Below are positions 14,056-20,607 of a DNA stretch of 20,607 nt, piece by piece. Each line of letters starts with the position of its first letter. Position 1 is the first letter of the stretch. This DNA comes from Hyphomicrobiales bacterium. GTDB lineage: Bacteria; Pseudomonadota; Alphaproteobacteria; Rhizobiales; Xanthobacteraceae. The notes beneath the pieces are model-generated. The model did not search any database and was not told the DNA's origin. It was given only the letters and a program-made list of their open reading frames with translations. The position numbers and the translations under genes are program-made. The DNA is taken from NCBI GenBank assembly GCA_016210825.1, contig JACQTM010000123.1, positions 1-20,607 of the forward strand, in the 5' to 3' direction.

Positions 14056-15474
14056 TCATCCGTCCAACACCCAGGTGTCCTTGGTGCCGCCGCCTTGGCT
14101 CGAATTGACGACCAGAGAGCCCTCCTTGAGGGCGACGCGCGTCAACCCGCCAGGCACGATGCGCACCTGGTCGCGTCCGGTTAGCACGAAGGGCCGTAAA
14201 TCCACGTGGCGCGGCGCGACGCCGGCATCGACGCAAGTTGGACAGGTGGAGAGCGCGAGCGTCGGTTGCGCGATGAAGCCGCGCGGGGAAGTTTTCAACT
14301 TGGCGCGGAACGTCGCGATTGTCGCCTTATCCGCCATAGGCCCGATCAGCATGCCGTAGCCGCCAGATCCGTGAACTTCCTTGACCACGAGTTCCTCGAG
14401 GTGATCGAGTACAAAAGCAAGATCATCAGGTTCGCGGCAACACCAAGTAGGCACATTTTTCAGGATCGGTTTCTCTCCGAGATAAAACTCCACGATCTTT
14501 GGCATGTAGCTGTACACGGCCTTGTCGTCGGCGATGCCGGTGCCGACGGCGTTGGCAAGCGTGACGTTGCCGGCTTGGTAGGCCGACATCAGGCCGGGAA
14601 CGCCGAGTGCGGAATCCGGGCGGAATGCGAGCGGGTCGAGAAAATCATCGTCGATGCGGCGGTAGATCACGTCCACGCGCTGCAATCCATGTGTTGTGCG
14701 CATATAGACGATCTGGTCCTTGACCAGGAGATCGCGGCCCTCGACCAGTTCGACGCCGAGCTTGTCGGCGAGGAAGGAATGCTCGTAATAGGCGGAGTTA
14801 TAAACACCAGGCGTGAGCAGTACGACATTCGGCTCGCCAGACGCGCGATCGGGTGCGACCGATTGCAGCGTAGCGAGCAGCTCGTCGGGATAATTCTCCA
14901 CCGGCGCGATGCGGTGTCGAGAGAACAGTTCCGGGAACAGCCGCAGCATGATTTCGCGGTTCTCCAGCATGTAGGAGACACCCGACGGCGTACGCGCGTT
15001 GTCTTCGAGGACGTAGAAGGTATCGGCGTCGACGCGCACGACATCGATACCGGCGATGTGCACATAAATATTGTGCGGCACCTTCTGTCCGTTCATCTCG
15101 GGGCGGAAGACGGGATTGCGGAAGACGAGGTCTTCGGGGATGACGGCGGCACGCAGGATTTCGCGCCGCCCATAGATGTCCGCCAGATAGTGATTGAGCG
15201 CGCGCACGCGCTGCTTCAGTCCATTTTGAATGGTCTGCCACTCGGCGGCCGAAAGGATGCGCGGCAGCACGTCGAAGGGGATCAGGCGTTCCTGCGCCTC
15301 GGTCTCGCCGTAAACGGCGAAGGTGATTCCGATGCGGCGAAAGAGAATATCGGCTTCGCGCCGGCGGTAATCGAGAACGTCGGGCTTGACGCCGGCAAGC
15401 CAGGCCGAGAGCTCGCGGTAGGCGGGCCGAACTTGGCCGTCCGTCCCCCGCATTTCATCGAACGCAGACACCAT
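14056..15474 (-). CDS. Circularly permuted ATP-grasp type 2 protein of the Anbu cluster
   Basis: This is a predicted ATP-dependent ligase of the circularly permuted ATP-grasp family, thought to form amide or peptide bonds; substrate unknown. From ATG 15474 the product has 472 residues. Landmarks are FDEMRGTDGQVRPAYREL (5-22), FRPEMNGQKVPHNIYVHIAG (123-142), the family signature LEDNARTPSGVSYMLENR (156-173), TPGVYNSAYYEHSFLA (221-236), YRRIDDDFLDP (271-281) and the phosphate-binding VVKEVHGSGGYGM (363-375). The end holds RPFVLTG and VVNSSQGGGTKDTWVL. The start at 15474 is preferred because GGGGGGA is 7 bases upstream and it matches the family start; the frame runs on to 15546 with atypical sequence. 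It is the first gene of the Anbu cluster. Confidence 0.92.
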   Translation of the reverse strand: MVSAFDEMRGTDGQVRPAYRELSAWLAGVKPDVLDYRRREADILFRRIGITFAVYGETEAQERLIPFDVLPRILSAAEWQTIQNGLKQRVRALNHYLADIYGRREILRAAVIPEDLVFRNPVFRPEMNGQKVPHNIYVHIAGIDVVRVDADTFYVLEDNARTPSGVSYMLENREIMLRLFPELFSRHRIAPVENYPDELLATLQSVAPDRASGEPNVVLLTPGVYNSAYYEHSFLADKLGVELVEGRDLLVKDQIVYMRTTHGLQRVDVIYRRIDDDFLDPLAFRPDSALGVPGLMSAYQAGNVTLANAVGTGIADDKAVYSYMPKIVEFYLGEKPILKNVPTWCCREPDDLAFVLDHLEELVVKEVHGSGGYGMLIGPMADKATIATFRAKLKTSPRGFIAQPTLALSTCPTCVDAGVAPRHVDLRPFVLTGRDQVRIVPGGLTRVALKEGSLVVNSSQGGGTKDTWVLDG

Positions 15475-15646
15475 CGGCAGTCCCCCCGCCGCACTGGTGC
15501 GCGGAATCCCGCGCGACTTGAATGTTAGCTGCAAGCTTCGCGCCAACGAAGGGGCGAGTGGCGACCGGCTATGATGGATACGGCAGCCTTAGGTTGCCTA
15601 GAGTTTAGGCGCCCGTTGATGCCCAAGGCGGCGGATGACCTATGCC

Positions 15647-17527
15647 CTAGGCGGGCTTGCCGAAATCGATGACGTCCGCATCGGGCTTGGCAGCGAACAG
15701 CCGTTCGACCTCCGCGTAGCGCTGTTCAAGCGCCAGGCGCTGATTGATGTAGCCCTTATCGGTGATCTCGTTGGCGTCGATCGACGGCGCATCGGGCAAC
15801 AGCATCACCCGCGCGATCCGCTCGGAGGAACCGGGATGCGCGGTGTTCCAATTAGCGATTGCCCCGCGCACATGATCACGGACGGCCGGATGACGGGCGA
15901 GCTCGGGTAGCGTTGTGGGCGCGCTGTCGCCGACGATCTTCTGGCATCCAGCCAGATTGAGCCACGCGAGCATGACGATGAACTCACAATTCTCGCCGGC
16001 GATAACGGCGTCCTGCAAGGCGGGCGACGCCGCGGCAAGCACCCCGACGCGCAACGAACCGACGGCGACCCAGGTTCCCGTGGTCAATTTGAAATCTTCC
16101 GCGATGCGGCCGTCGAAGACGATGCCCTTGGCCGGATCGTCCGGGTCGGCGAGGCGGACGGCGTCCCCAATGCGGTAGAATCCTTCATTGTCGAACGCCG
16201 CTCGCGTGAGATCGGGGCGCTTCCAATATCCGCCCGTCACGTTTGGTCCGCTAACGCGCACCTCCATCTTGGTACCCGAAGGCACGAGTTTTAGCTCGAC
16301 GCCGGGAACAGGAACGCCGATCACGCCGGCGCGATCGATGATAAAATGTGCGGCGGTGGCGAGTGGCGCCGTCTCGGTCGAGCCCCAGGAAGACGTCATC
16401 GGGACGCGTTCGCCAGTTATGCGGACGGACACGCTTTCCAATCGCGTCCATAAATCCTGCGGCAGTGCCGCGCCTGCGTAGAAGATTAAACGAAGCTTCT
16501 TGAAGAACGCGCGCGCGAAGGCCTCATTGTTTTCCAGATGTGGCAAAAGTCCCGCATAGCCCGCGGGCACGTTGAAATAGATGGTCGGAGAGACTTCGGT
16601 CAGGTTGCGTACGGTCTCCCCGATCATGGTCGGCAGGGGACGTCCGCCATCGATGTAGAGCGTCCCGGCGTGGCGGAGCACCAGATTGAAATTGTGGTTG
16701 GCGCCGAAGGTGTGGTTCCACGGCAGCCAATCCACAAGCACCAGTGCGTCGTCGGCGACGAACGGCCAAATTTGCGCGAGCTGCTGTTGGTTTGCCGCAA
16801 GCATGCCGTGGGTGTTGACGACGCCTTTGGGCAATCCCGTCGAGCCGGACGTGAATAGGAATTTCGCAATTGTGTCCGTACCGATGGCCCTGACGGCGCG
16901 TTCGAGCGCGGGACCGGGTTTGGCTTTGATAAGTTCGTCGAACGCAGTCACGCCCGCGATATTGCCGCCGTTGCGGCTGGCAACGATTTCGATATCAGGC
17001 AGCGCGATGGCGGCAAGCGCTTTCGCAAACGGCGCGGTGTCCGCGACATAAATGAGTCCCGGCGTGAGCAATTCGGCAATGTGCTTGAGCTTTAAGTGAT
17101 CCTGACTTTGCAGCGAATAAGCAACTGAAATCGGCGCAACCGGAATGCTGGTGCAAAATCCGGCGAGCATGAGCAAGGCATGGTCGATGGCATTGGCGGA
17201 AAGGATCATCACCGGCCGCTCGGCTGACAGGCCGCGGTCGATCAATTCTTGCGCGATCGCATCCACTTTCGCGCGCGTCTGTTCGTAGGTGAGGGTCCGC
17301 CAGCCGTCGCCGACACGTTCGGCGAGGAATACCCTTGCGGGTTGTCTTTCGACCGCCGCGCGGAAGAGGTTGGCAAGGCTCGGGTCATATCGTCCGAGAG
17401 GAATGCTGGAGCGCAGGCGTAGGATTTGTCCGGCCGTCGTTTCGCTTTCAATCGTAACCGGGGCGTAGGCAATTGGGCGCAGCGGAGCCCCGGCCGCGGG
17501 CACGGGGTTGGGTGAGGATTGGTGCAT
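15647..17527 (-). CDS. fcs: Feruloyl-CoA synthase-type AMP-forming acyl-CoA ligase
   Basis: This is a cytoplasmic ATP-dependent ligase that activates an aromatic or related acid to its CoA thioester through an acyl-adenylate; best match by motif order is feruloyl-CoA synthase. The 626-residue product has TSGSTGLPKG (226-235, AMP-phosphate loop), GSTET (382-386), YRIGD (451-455), FDGRIAEDFKLTTGTWV (471-487, a form characteristic of feruloyl-CoA synthases) and Lys591 in ITDKGYINQ (catalytic Lys). The amino part AERPVMILSANAIDHALLML and IPVAPISVAYSLQS also fits. The start at 17527 is chosen because AGGT lies 6 bases upstream and the frame further up to 17677 overlaps the divergent gene. No enoyl-CoA hydratase/aldolase or vanillin dehydrogenase gene is adjacent, so substrate is uncertain. 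Confidence 0.87.
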   Translation of the reverse strand: MHQSSPNPVPAAGAPLRPIAYAPVTIESETTAGQILRLRSSIPLGRYDPSLANLFRAAVERQPARVFLAERVGDGWRTLTYEQTRAKVDAIAQELIDRGLSAERPVMILSANAIDHALLMLAGFCTSIPVAPISVAYSLQSQDHLKLKHIAELLTPGLIYVADTAPFAKALAAIALPDIEIVASRNGGNIAGVTAFDELIKAKPGPALERAVRAIGTDTIAKFLFTSGSTGLPKGVVNTHGMLAANQQQLAQIWPFVADDALVLVDWLPWNHTFGANHNFNLVLRHAGTLYIDGGRPLPTMIGETVRNLTEVSPTIYFNVPAGYAGLLPHLENNEAFARAFFKKLRLIFYAGAALPQDLWTRLESVSVRITGERVPMTSSWGSTETAPLATAAHFIIDRAGVIGVPVPGVELKLVPSGTKMEVRVSGPNVTGGYWKRPDLTRAAFDNEGFYRIGDAVRLADPDDPAKGIVFDGRIAEDFKLTTGTWVAVGSLRVGVLAAASPALQDAVIAGENCEFIVMLAWLNLAGCQKIVGDSAPTTLPELARHPAVRDHVRGAIANWNTAHPGSSERIARVMLLPDAPSIDANEITDKGYINQRLALEQRYAEVERLFAAKPDADVIDFGKPA

Positions 17528-17664
17528 GGTTGACCTGGCACGAATACGGGGTACTGCCGGTTGATGCAAAACGGTTCTCGGGGCCTTATAGCGTGTTGCC
17601 ACGGCAAGCGACATGCGGCTGATAGGCAGCGTTACGCGGTGGCCGAGGCAAGCGAGGGAGGACC

Positions 17665-18444
17665 ATGAACGGAGCACTATCGCCGGCGCCGATCGTTACT
17701 GCCGCCGTGTTGGTGATCGGCGATGAAATTCTCTCTGGCCGGACCAAGGATAAGAACATCGGCTTCATCGCCGAATATCTCACCAATCTCGGCATCGATC
17801 TGCGCGAGGTGCGCGTGGTGCCCGACGTAGAGACCGAAATCGTCGATGCGCTCAATGCGCTGCGCCACAGGTACACCTACGTCTTTACGACCGGCGGAAT
17901 TGGTCCGACCCACGATGACATCACCGCCGATTGCGTCGCCAAGGCTTTTGGCGTCTCGATCGATTACGATTCGCGCGCGGTCGCCATCATGAAAGCGCGG
18001 TTCGATGCCATGGGCACCGAGATGAACGAGGCGCGAATGCGCATGACGCGCATTCCGAAGGGGGCTGACATTGTGCACAATAAGGTATCGGCGGCACCCG
18101 GATTCTGGATCGGCAACGTCATCGTTATGGCTGGCGTGCCGTCCATCATGCAGGCGATGCTCGACGATGTAGCGCCGAAACTGAAAACCGGCGTGAAGAT
18201 GCTGTCTGAGACCGTGCGCGCCGATGCGCGGGAGGGCGACATCGGCAGTGAACTTGGCCAGATCGCGAAAGCCAATCCGGACGTCATCATCGGCAGCTAT
18301 CCGTTCATGGACGAAAATCGCGGGCCCAATACCAACATCGTCGTGCGTGCGCGCGATCCGCAAAAGCTCACGGCAGCGAAGCGGGCGGTCGAGGCGATGC
18401 TGGTGCGGATCAAGGCGGCCCTAGGAAGCGTTGCGCCGCGTTGA
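17665..18444 (+). CDS. CinA/MoaB-type molybdopterin-binding domain protein
   Basis: This is a stand-alone MoCF/MoaB-like domain of the CinA amino-terminal type (competence/damage-inducible protein A family). The 259-residue product has AVLVIGDEILSGRTKDKNIG (14-33), the phosphate-binding GGIGPTHDDITAD (77-89), a DSRAVAIMKARF helix, and GFWIGNVIVMAGVPSIMQAM (about 147-166). The carboxyl deamidase domain of full CinA proteins is absent, and the length fits the shorter alphaproteobacterial version. Related domains act in nucleotide salvage (pyrophosphatase) or molybdopterin handling; which applies here is unknown. A strong GGGAGGA sits 2 bases before the ATG. It is divergent from the feruloyl-CoA synthase-type gene across a 137-base spacer. 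Confidence 0.88.
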   Translation: MNGALSPAPIVTAAVLVIGDEILSGRTKDKNIGFIAEYLTNLGIDLREVRVVPDVETEIVDALNALRHRYTYVFTTGGIGPTHDDITADCVAKAFGVSIDYDSRAVAIMKARFDAMGTEMNEARMRMTRIPKGADIVHNKVSAAPGFWIGNVIVMAGVPSIMQAMLDDVAPKLKTGVKMLSETVRADAREGDIGSELGQIAKANPDVIIGSYPFMDENRGPNTNIVVRARDPQKLTAAKRAVEAMLVRIKAALGSVAPR

Positions 18445-18502
18445 CGCGCTCGTCACCCGTTTGCGGTAGCGGATTAGCTTCAATGTGCATAGATTTAAAC
18501 TC

Positions 18503-19075
18503 ATGCGCTGGCTTATCCTCCCGGTCGTTTTACTTATCTGTGCCACGCCGGCCAACGCCGCTGATAACGCCGCGCTTTGGGCAAAACTCAAGGATGGCGG
18601 CAGCGTCGCGCTGGTTCGTCACGGACGGACGCCGGGCGGCTTCGGCGATCCGCCGGGCTTTCGGCTCGACGATTGCGCGACGCAACGCAACCTAACCGAT
18701 GAAGGCCGCGCCCAGTCACGGGCGCTTGGTGCACGAATTCGTGCGCAGGGTATTCGCATTGGAAAGGTCCTAAGCTCGCAATGGTGCCGTTGCCGGGAGA
18801 CGGCGGAACTGATGGATTTAGGGCCAATCGAACCGGCTGCTACATTCAACAATGTCGTCGTTCTCCGCGATCAACGCGAACAGCTGCGCGCGGGCGCGCG
18901 CGATGTCATTTCCGCCTGGAAAGGACGGGACGTCTTGGTAGTTGTCACACATGGAGCCAACATCTTTGCACTCACGGGCATTCAACCGGGTGAGGGCGGC
19001 ATCGTCGTGGTCGAACCGGACGCGAACACGAAGGACAGGTTCCGTACGCTAGGACAAATCGCGCCCGGATCATGA
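18503..19075 (+). CDS. Exported histidine phosphatase family protein
   Basis: This is a member of the histidine phosphatase (phosphoglycerate mutase-like) superfamily, probably a periplasmic phosphatase. From ATG 18503 the 190-residue product starts with a signal peptide MRWLILPVVLLICATPANA (cleavage near residue 19). The catalytic LVRHGRTPG follows, with Arg39 and His40. SSQWCRCRETAEL (91-103) carries the second Arg, and VVTHGANI (147-154) carries the second His. The phosphate pocket is therefore complete. A GTG at 18485 in the same frame would add six residues; neither start has a good Shine-Dalgarno, so the start is uncertain. It lies about 60 bases after the CinA-type gene and may share its transcript. 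Substrate unknown. Confidence 0.85.
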   Translation: MRWLILPVVLLICATPANAADNAALWAKLKDGGSVALVRHGRTPGGFGDPPGFRLDDCATQRNLTDEGRAQSRALGARIRAQGIRIGKVLSSQWCRCRETAELMDLGPIEPAATFNNVVVLRDQREQLRAGARDVISAWKGRDVLVVVTHGANIFALTGIQPGEGGIVVVEPDANTKDRFRTLGQIAPGS

Positions 19076-19141
19076 ATTGGCGGACATTGTTGGCGCGCGG
19101 CCGCCACGGGAAAGCCACAACGAAATGCAAGGAAGACGACA

Positions 19142-19750
19142 ATGACAAAGCGTGATCGACAGACCCGTCGCGATTTTCTGTTCAGCGGCACGATAGCGGC
19201 GGCTGGCGTCACGCTTGGCTTGGGCGATCTCAACCAGGCATTCGGGCAAGAGCTTAATGCCACGCCGGAATGCAAGGACAACGATGCGCCGACGGTGAAA
19301 CAGACCGAAGGCCCGTTCTTCAAACCACGCTCTCCCGAACGCGCCGACCTCATCGAGCCAGGGATAAAGGGCCGCCCGCTCGAGCTTGCGGGCTTGGTGT
19401 TGACCCGCGCCTGTCGTCCCATTTCCGGCGCGCTCGTCGATCTGTGGCACGCCGGCGACGACGGCGAATACGATAACAAAGGCTTTCGTTTCCGTGGCCA
19501 TCAATTCTCCGACGCCGCGGGGCGCTATCGCTTCCGCACCATCGTGCCAGCGCTCTATCCCGGGCGCACGCGGCATTATCATGTGAAGGTACAGGCGGCG
19601 AACCGCCCGGTGCTGACCACGCAGCTCTATTTCCCCAATGAACCGACGAACGCTCGCGACGGCCTTTATCGCAAAGAACTGCTGATGCGCGTTGCGAATT
19701 TGGGTGAGGGTATCGCCGCGCGGTTCGATTTCGTTCTCGACATGCGATAA
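19142..19750 (+). CDS. Tat-exported intradiol ring-cleavage dioxygenase-like protein
   Basis: This is a non-heme Fe(III) protein of the intradiol dioxygenase fold, which in catabolic relatives opens catechols between the hydroxyls. The 202-residue product starts with a twin-arginine signal RRDFLFSGTIAAAGVTLGLG (9-28), so it is exported folded. The core has QTEGPFF (54-60), ALVDLWHAGDDGEYDN (97-112), YRFRTIVPALYPG (129-141) and HYHVKV (145-150). The four expected iron ligands are visible as Tyr110, Tyr139, His145 and His147. It is much shorter than cytoplasmic catechol dioxygenases (about 250-310 residues) and lacks their amino-terminal dimer domain. GGAAG lies about 10 bases before the ATG. 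It lies 66 bases after the phosphatase gene. Substrate is unknown. Confidence 0.88.
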   Translation: MTKRDRQTRRDFLFSGTIAAAGVTLGLGDLNQAFGQELNATPECKDNDAPTVKQTEGPFFKPRSPERADLIEPGIKGRPLELAGLVLTRACRPISGALVDLWHAGDDGEYDNKGFRFRGHQFSDAAGRYRFRTIVPALYPGRTRHYHVKVQAANRPVLTTQLYFPNEPTNARDGLYRKELLMRVANLGEGIAARFDFVLDMR

Positions 19751-19761
19751 AAGCCTCGCAC

Positions 19762-19784
19762 GCGGCCAAATTCGATTTGGCCGC
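19762..19784. other. Hairpin directly upstream of the gpt Shine-Dalgarno
   Basis: GCGGCCAAA at 19762-19770 pairs perfectly with TTTGGCCGC at 19776-19784 around a TTCGA loop. It sits 11 bases after the dioxygenase stop and abuts the AAGGGG Shine-Dalgarno (19785-19790) of the next gene. There is no T tract. It may insulate or tune the two genes within one transcript (inference). Confidence 0.6.
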
Positions 19785-19796
19785 AAGGGGCTTTGC

Positions 19797-20312
19797 ATGA
19801 CCGAAACACCTCAGCCGGAACCAGAAAAGAAATTTCCCGTTTCCTGGGACCAATTCCATCGTGACGCCCGCGCGCTCGCCTGGCGGCTCGCTGGGGCGGG
19901 GCCGTTCCAGGCCATCGTCAGCATAACGCGTGGCGGCCTCGTGCCGGCGGCGATCGTCGCGCGCGAGCTTAATTTGCGCATCATCGAAACCGTGTGTGTT
20001 GCGAGTTATGAGAAAGAAACGCGGCAAAGCGTGCTGAAGCTGCTGAAAGGCATTGCGCCTTCCGTTGCATCGCTCGGCGGCGCCGGCGGCAAGGGCGTGC
20101 TTATCGTCGATGATCTCGTGGACACCGGACAGACCGCAAGGATCGTGCGCGATCTTTTGCCCGCCGCTCATTTCGCCACTGTCTATGCCAAGCCCATGGG
20201 CCGGCCGCTGGTCGACACTTTCATCACGGAAGTGTCGCAAGACACCTGGATCTATTTCCCCTGGGATACGGGGCTCGCCTTCCAGCCGCCGATCCATACG
20301 GAAGGGGCCTAG
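19797..20312 (+). CDS. gpt: Xanthine-guanine phosphoribosyltransferase
   Basis: This is a cytoplasmic purine salvage enzyme that transfers ribose 5-phosphate from PRPP to xanthine or guanine. The 171-residue product is slightly longer than the 152-residue Escherichia coli Gpt and aligns by eye along its length. It has FPVSWDQFHRDARALAWRL (13-31), SITRGGLVPAAIVARELN (42-59), VCVASY (66-71), the PRPP loop VLIVDDLVDTGQT (101-113), AKPMGRPLVDTF (131-142) and QDTWIYFPWDTG (148-159). The start at 19797 has AAGGGG 6 bases upstream; the frame runs back to 19692 inside the dioxygenase gene, so the longer form is rejected. It follows the dioxygenase stop by 46 bases, with a hairpin between. Confidence 0.95.
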   Translation: MTETPQPEPEKKFPVSWDQFHRDARALAWRLAGAGPFQAIVSITRGGLVPAAIVARELNLRIIETVCVASYEKETRQSVLKLLKGIAPSVASLGGAGGKGVLIVDDLVDTGQTARIVRDLLPAAHFATVYAKPMGRPLVDTFITEVSQDTWIYFPWDTGLAFQPPIHTEGA

Positions 20313-20385
20313 GAAGCGGACAAGTCGGCCCGCGATCGGCTAACATGGCCATTGCGGCGTGTCCTTCGCCGCGAGGGAGGTCGCC

Positions 20386-20607
20386 ATGAATTCCGTTGCC
20401 GCGAAATCGAAGCAGCAAGCCGATGATTTGCGTTCGCACGTCGTGCGCGCGAACGATCTGCCGTGGGAGAAGTTGCGGTTTCCTGGCGGCGAATCGAAGA
20501 CCTTACTGTTCGATCCCAAAAGCGGTCTCGCAACCGTGCTGATGAAGATGGCGCCGGGCGCGGTGCTACCCGACCACGAACACGTTCTGATCGAGCAGAC
20601 TTACGTC
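20386..20607 (+). CDS. ChrR-like cupin domain protein, cut by window edge
   Basis: The ATG at 20386 has GAGGGAGG about 5 bases upstream, and the frame is open to the window end (74 codons). The visible part has RANDLPWEKLRFPGGESKTL (21-40), LATVLMKMAPGAVLPDHEH (48-66) and IEQTYV (69-74). The pattern His64-x-His66-x-x-x-Glu70 is the first cupin metal-binding motif, and DHEHVLIEQTYV is typical of ChrR-type single-domain cupins. The second motif and final His lie beyond the window. Related proteins bind zinc or other metals; some are anti-sigma factors and others small dioxygenase-like enzymes. Function cannot be fixed from this fragment. Confidence 0.82.
   Translation, partial: MNSVAAKSKQQADDLRSHVVRANDLPWEKLRFPGGESKTLLFDPKSGLATVLMKMAPGAVLPDHEHVLIEQTYV

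Noticed and set aside
14206..15528. 440-codon plus-strand open frame
   Set aside because: It is antisense to the circularly permuted ATP-grasp gene, whose conserved motifs settle the coding strand.
17528..17677. 50-codon amino-terminal extension of the feruloyl-CoA synthase-type gene
   Set aside because: It would overlap the divergent CinA-type gene and its ribosome binding site, and the sequence does not match the family.

Overview
The window looks like chromosomal DNA of a GC-rich alphaproteobacterium, most likely a Hyphomicrobiales member near Bradyrhizobium, Rhodopseudomonas or Pseudolabrys. The evidence is a Usg-family gene, a CIRCE-controlled groES-groEL pair, a Bug/TctC-type solute-binding remnant, and palindromic intergenic repeats of the kind common in that order. 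Genus placement is inference from gene content. I saw no rRNA, tRNA, CRISPR array, insertion sequence or prophage gene. The region reads as ordinary core and accessory chromosome with short, mostly operonic gene groups.

Layout. Positions 1-1400 hold the minus-strand groES-groEL heat-shock operon (groEL runs off the left edge), with a CIRCE operator upstream. A plus-strand usg gene follows (1523-1807), then a decayed C-terminal piece of a Bug-type binding protein (1814-2053) and a NupC-type nucleoside transporter (2208-3455). A repeat-rich spacer (3456-3644) precedes a minus-strand group: glutathione S-transferase, a four-helix membrane protein, and a DUF899 thioredoxin-like protein with a basic tail. 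This group is divergent from an HxlR-family regulator (5732-6178). The divergent region carries two ACTTG/CAAGT inverted repeats about three helical turns apart, so the four genes look like one regulated stress cassette. Next on the plus strand are a cyclophilin-like protein and an overlapping zeta-type GST (maiA-like). A 304-bp spacer with a nested inverted repeat then leads to a 53-residue secreted microprotein with its own terminator.

From 7852 to 17527 everything is on the minus strand: an SDR oxidoreductase, a membrane GGDEF-EAL c-di-GMP protein with a CHASE4-like sensor, and the four-gene Anbu cluster. In transcription order that cluster is circularly permuted ATP-grasp, alpha-E, transglutaminase-like protease and Anbu proteasome-like peptidase. 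It is followed at higher coordinates by a feruloyl-CoA synthase-type ligase. Divergent from the ligase and running to the right edge on the plus strand are a CinA/MoaB-type molybdopterin-binding protein, an exported histidine phosphatase, a Tat-exported intradiol dioxygenase-like protein, a Gpt-type xanthine phosphoribosyltransferase with a hairpin against its Shine-Dalgarno, and a truncated cupin gene.

The most interesting system is the Anbu cluster. The four-gene association is known from comparative genomics, but its substrate and product are, to my knowledge, unsettled. The next best candidates are the HxlR/GST/DUF899 cassette with its paired operators and the structured spacer upstream of the microprotein gene.
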